From NCBI GenBank assembly GCA_009602725.1, contig WELB01000128.1, positions 118,570 to 136,563 on the forward strand: DNA of 17,994 nt, given 5' to 3'. The DNA comes from Spirogloea muscicola. Its lineage: Eukaryota > Streptophyta > Zygnematophyceae > Spirogloeales > Spirogloeaceae. The notes beneath the pieces were generated by a model. The model saw only the letters and a list, made by a program, of their open reading frames with translations, searched no databases and had not been told where the DNA came from. The translations under genes and the position numbers were made by a program. Shown piece after piece: positions 16,590 to 17,994 of this stretch; the first letter of the stretch is position 1, and each line of letters starts with the position of its first letter.

Positions 16590-16635
16590 ACTGACAGTGG
16601 AACCCGCACCCTACTCCCCATTGAGCTATTTGTCC
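16590..16635 (-). other. tRNA-like A-box/B-box remnant
   Basis: The minus strand reads GGACAAA, then TAGCTCAATGG (16618-16628), which fits the RNA polymerase III A-box/D-arm consensus, and then GGGTGCGGGTTC (16600 onward), resembling the start of a T-arm/B-box. The two are about 20 nt closer than in a real tRNA, no anticodon arm fits between them, and the 3' acceptor complement TTTGTCC is missing. It could be a decayed tRNA or the head of an old tRNA-derived SINE; chance resemblance is also possible. Confidence 0.25.
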
Positions 16636-17370
16636 TGGGTCAGGAGACCAAGAAGCAACCAAAGAAAAAAGATCTGAGTGCTATTACATTGATAAATCTG
16701 TTTGGCCTACTTCCTATAGTACAGATCTGCTTTTATGTAGATCGTTTAAACTCTCTATCTAGCATATTTCACACTTGCATGCCTTCTACATGCTGCGGTG
16801 GCAACAGTGTTGGTATGTGTGCTCATGCTTACACTCTAGTAATGCATCCTGAAATTCTCCACCACGTCTAATAGATAGTTCGTCCGTATGATGGTACAAG
16901 TTGTCTGACAAGAGCCTCGGTGATTCTGATACTTCGAATTGCTAAGACCCTTAAATGCGAACGCGTTCAGCCTCGAGCCTCGTCTCATACCATTGACCCT
17001 ACCAGAGCAGTTGCTTGTCATCTAAGCAATGCTGAAAGTACATGGACTCACTACTCGAGCAGACTTTGGTTGCACTATTCAATCGTCTTATTATTAATAA
17101 CCAAGTTGATTGTACACACCAGCATGTGGTGTCCTTGCGGATCTTCTGAAGCATGCTCCCATCAGCTAGGGGCAGATGTCGCAAACTTGTTGAGTGCTCT
17201 ACCATTAATGGGCGTTCACCCTCCTCTTTGTAGTCCACTTGTAAGAATCCAGCACGTTGTGCTGTCTGCTGCCGGATGTATATTCACCAGCCAGATCGGG
17301 CAAGGAAGCTGATACGTGAGATATTCTGTTTTGGATTCATTGGCATACTTTTATGAGACCAGGGCTTAAC

Positions 17371-17491
17371 TGATGGAATAGCCAAGTGCAAGCTAGCAAC
17401 ACTCCTGCAGGCTTTCATTGGTATGCTAATCATGAAAGGAGGACTCGGCTGATCATATAGCCACTTGCAAGCTTACAATAACTCTGCTTGC
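17371..17491. repeat. Diverged direct repeat, period about 80 bp
   Basis: 17371-17412 (GAT..ATAGCCAAGTGCAAGCT) and 17450-17491 (GAT..ATAGCCACTTGCAAGCT) align over about 42 bp with scattered differences, ending CTCCTGCAGGC and CTCTGCTTGC. A second pair lies directly after: 17505-17523 and 17541-17559 share TGAACAGCA(A/G)ATC with period 36. They look like old subtelomeric tandem duplications. Confidence 0.5.
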
Positions 17492-17825
17492 ATGCATGCA
17501 GTCGTCTAAATGAACAGCAAATCTCATGAAGCGTCTTTCTTCTGAATGAACAGCAGATCAATACGAAGAGGTGCAGAGATGCATGCTCTGACCATGTTCT
17601 TGTTGGAAAGTCACGTCTCCCCTGCCAATAGGTGTTGCTTGCTTTCTTGATGCCAACTGTATCACACGATGAAGCGCCTTGCGTAAGGCACTTCAGGAGA
17701 GGGCCAGCCCAGGAAAACGGATGGACATCCCCACATACTCCCACGTACTCCCGACGGCAACACCAACTTAAGAGCGCCCTGTCTGCCTAGCTTGTGCCTC
17801 CGTCTTGAACACCTGTTTGCATCTG

Positions 17826-17842
17826 GCTGGCCTTTTACAGCC
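17826..17842 (+). mobile_element. Minimal LINE-tail hairpin next to the telomere-like array
   Basis: GGCTGGCCTTTTACAGCC is the same stem-loop type (GGCTG, T-rich loop, CAGCC) as in the tails at 381-398, 3060-3080 and 4459-4478. Only the hairpin is recognisable, so the assignment is tentative. It lies about 20 bp before the TTTAGGG-like units. Confidence 0.35.
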
Positions 17843-17854
17843 GCTCTCCGGAGG

Positions 17855-17896
17855 GCTTAGGTTTAGGGTTCCGGGTTTAGGGTTAGGGTTTAGGGT
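17855..17896 (+). repeat. Short telomere-like array, TTTAGGG type
   Basis: Perfect TTTAGGG units lie at 17862-17868, 17876-17882 and 17889-17895, interspersed with the variants TTCCGGG and TTAGGG and preceded by a degenerate GCTTAGG. The G-rich strand runs 5' to 3' towards the right end, as at a right-hand chromosome end. However, about 100 bp of unrelated GC-rich DNA follows, so this is an interstitial or subtelomeric telomere-like sequence unless the distal part is misassembled. TTTAGGG is the repeat of land plants and many green algae, and also of some alveolates. Confidence 0.8.
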
Positions 17897-17970
17897 ACGT
17901 GGCTGGGACGGCGGGCAGGAGTCTGGCTTTCGGCACCTCTGCACCGCAGCCCCCCGCCCCGGCCGCGAGC

Positions 17971-17994
17971 GCCGCCGCCGCCGGCGGCGGCGGC
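17971..17994. repeat. 24-nt perfect GCC/GGC palindrome at the window end
   Basis: Four GCC triplets followed by four GGC triplets form a perfect self-complementary 24-mer that stops at the last base supplied. It follows a C/G-rich stretch from about 17900. It may be a genuine trinucleotide repeat, or mark the point where sequencing or assembly stopped at a strong hairpin. Confidence 0.75.

Larger units (their letters stand above)
16227..17825. other. Region downstream of the ABCC gene, no recognisable gene
   Basis: Contains the 3' UTR of the transporter at its left end. I see no AATAAA or TGTAA polyadenylation signal close after the stop, so the end of the transcript cannot be placed. Open frames are short (the longest about 130 codons, 16920-17312) and match no family. 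Items within it: a tRNA-like stretch at 16590-16635 and diverged direct repeats at 17371-17491 and 17505-17559. Confidence 0.5.

Noticed and set aside
16920-17312. 130-codon open frame on the plus strand
   Set aside because: No family match, no splice-consistent continuation, and unremarkable composition; treated as chance.

Overview
The window looks like nuclear DNA from an intron-rich eukaryote, near or in a subtelomere. A green alga is my best guess. The reasons are: one protein gene split into 36 exons by GT..AG introns, mostly with TGCAG-type acceptors; a short TTTAGGG (plant/green-algal type) telomere-like array at the right end; and fragments of a non-LTR (LINE) retrotransposon throughout the left third. 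TTTAGGG also occurs in some alveolates, so the lineage is an inference.

Layout. 1-4560 is a graveyard of LINE 3' ends. A reverse-transcriptase C-terminus (1-303) runs to a stop and into a 3' tail built around a GGCTGG/CCAGCC stem-loop. More tails and broken coding ends follow in both orientations (1019-1254 and 904-963, 3029-3107, 3202-4056, 4344-4551). Embedded in this are a GC-rich diverged tandem duplication (487-910), a fragment of mitochondrial-type large-subunit rRNA on the minus strand (2122-2342), and a perfect 31-bp inverted repeat (4124-4227). 1270-2000 and 2343-3028 hold no gene I can recognise. 4560-5486 is very GC-rich, with long polypyrimidine runs, and probably contains the upstream region of the gene.

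5487-16226 (+) is one complete ABC transporter gene of subfamily C (MRP type). I assembled 36 exons. They join in frame to 4254 nt (1417 codons plus stop) in the order TMD1-NBD1-linker-TMD2-NBD2, with no TMD0. Every motif expected of a full-length ABCC protein is present and no exon carries an in-frame stop, so the gene appears intact. Exon 1 (start and first intron) is the least certain part.

16227-17994 has no recognisable gene. It contains a degenerate tRNA-like stretch, diverged direct repeats, a last remnant of the tail stem-loop, the TTTAGGG-like array, and a 24-nt GCC/GGC palindrome at the very last base of the window.

I see no CRISPR array, operon, defence cassette or other evident novel system. 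The most interesting material is the LINE-tail family (variants, tail-internal duplications, palindrome), the tail/mitochondrial-rRNA junction, and the exon structure and NBD1 peculiarities of the ABCC gene.
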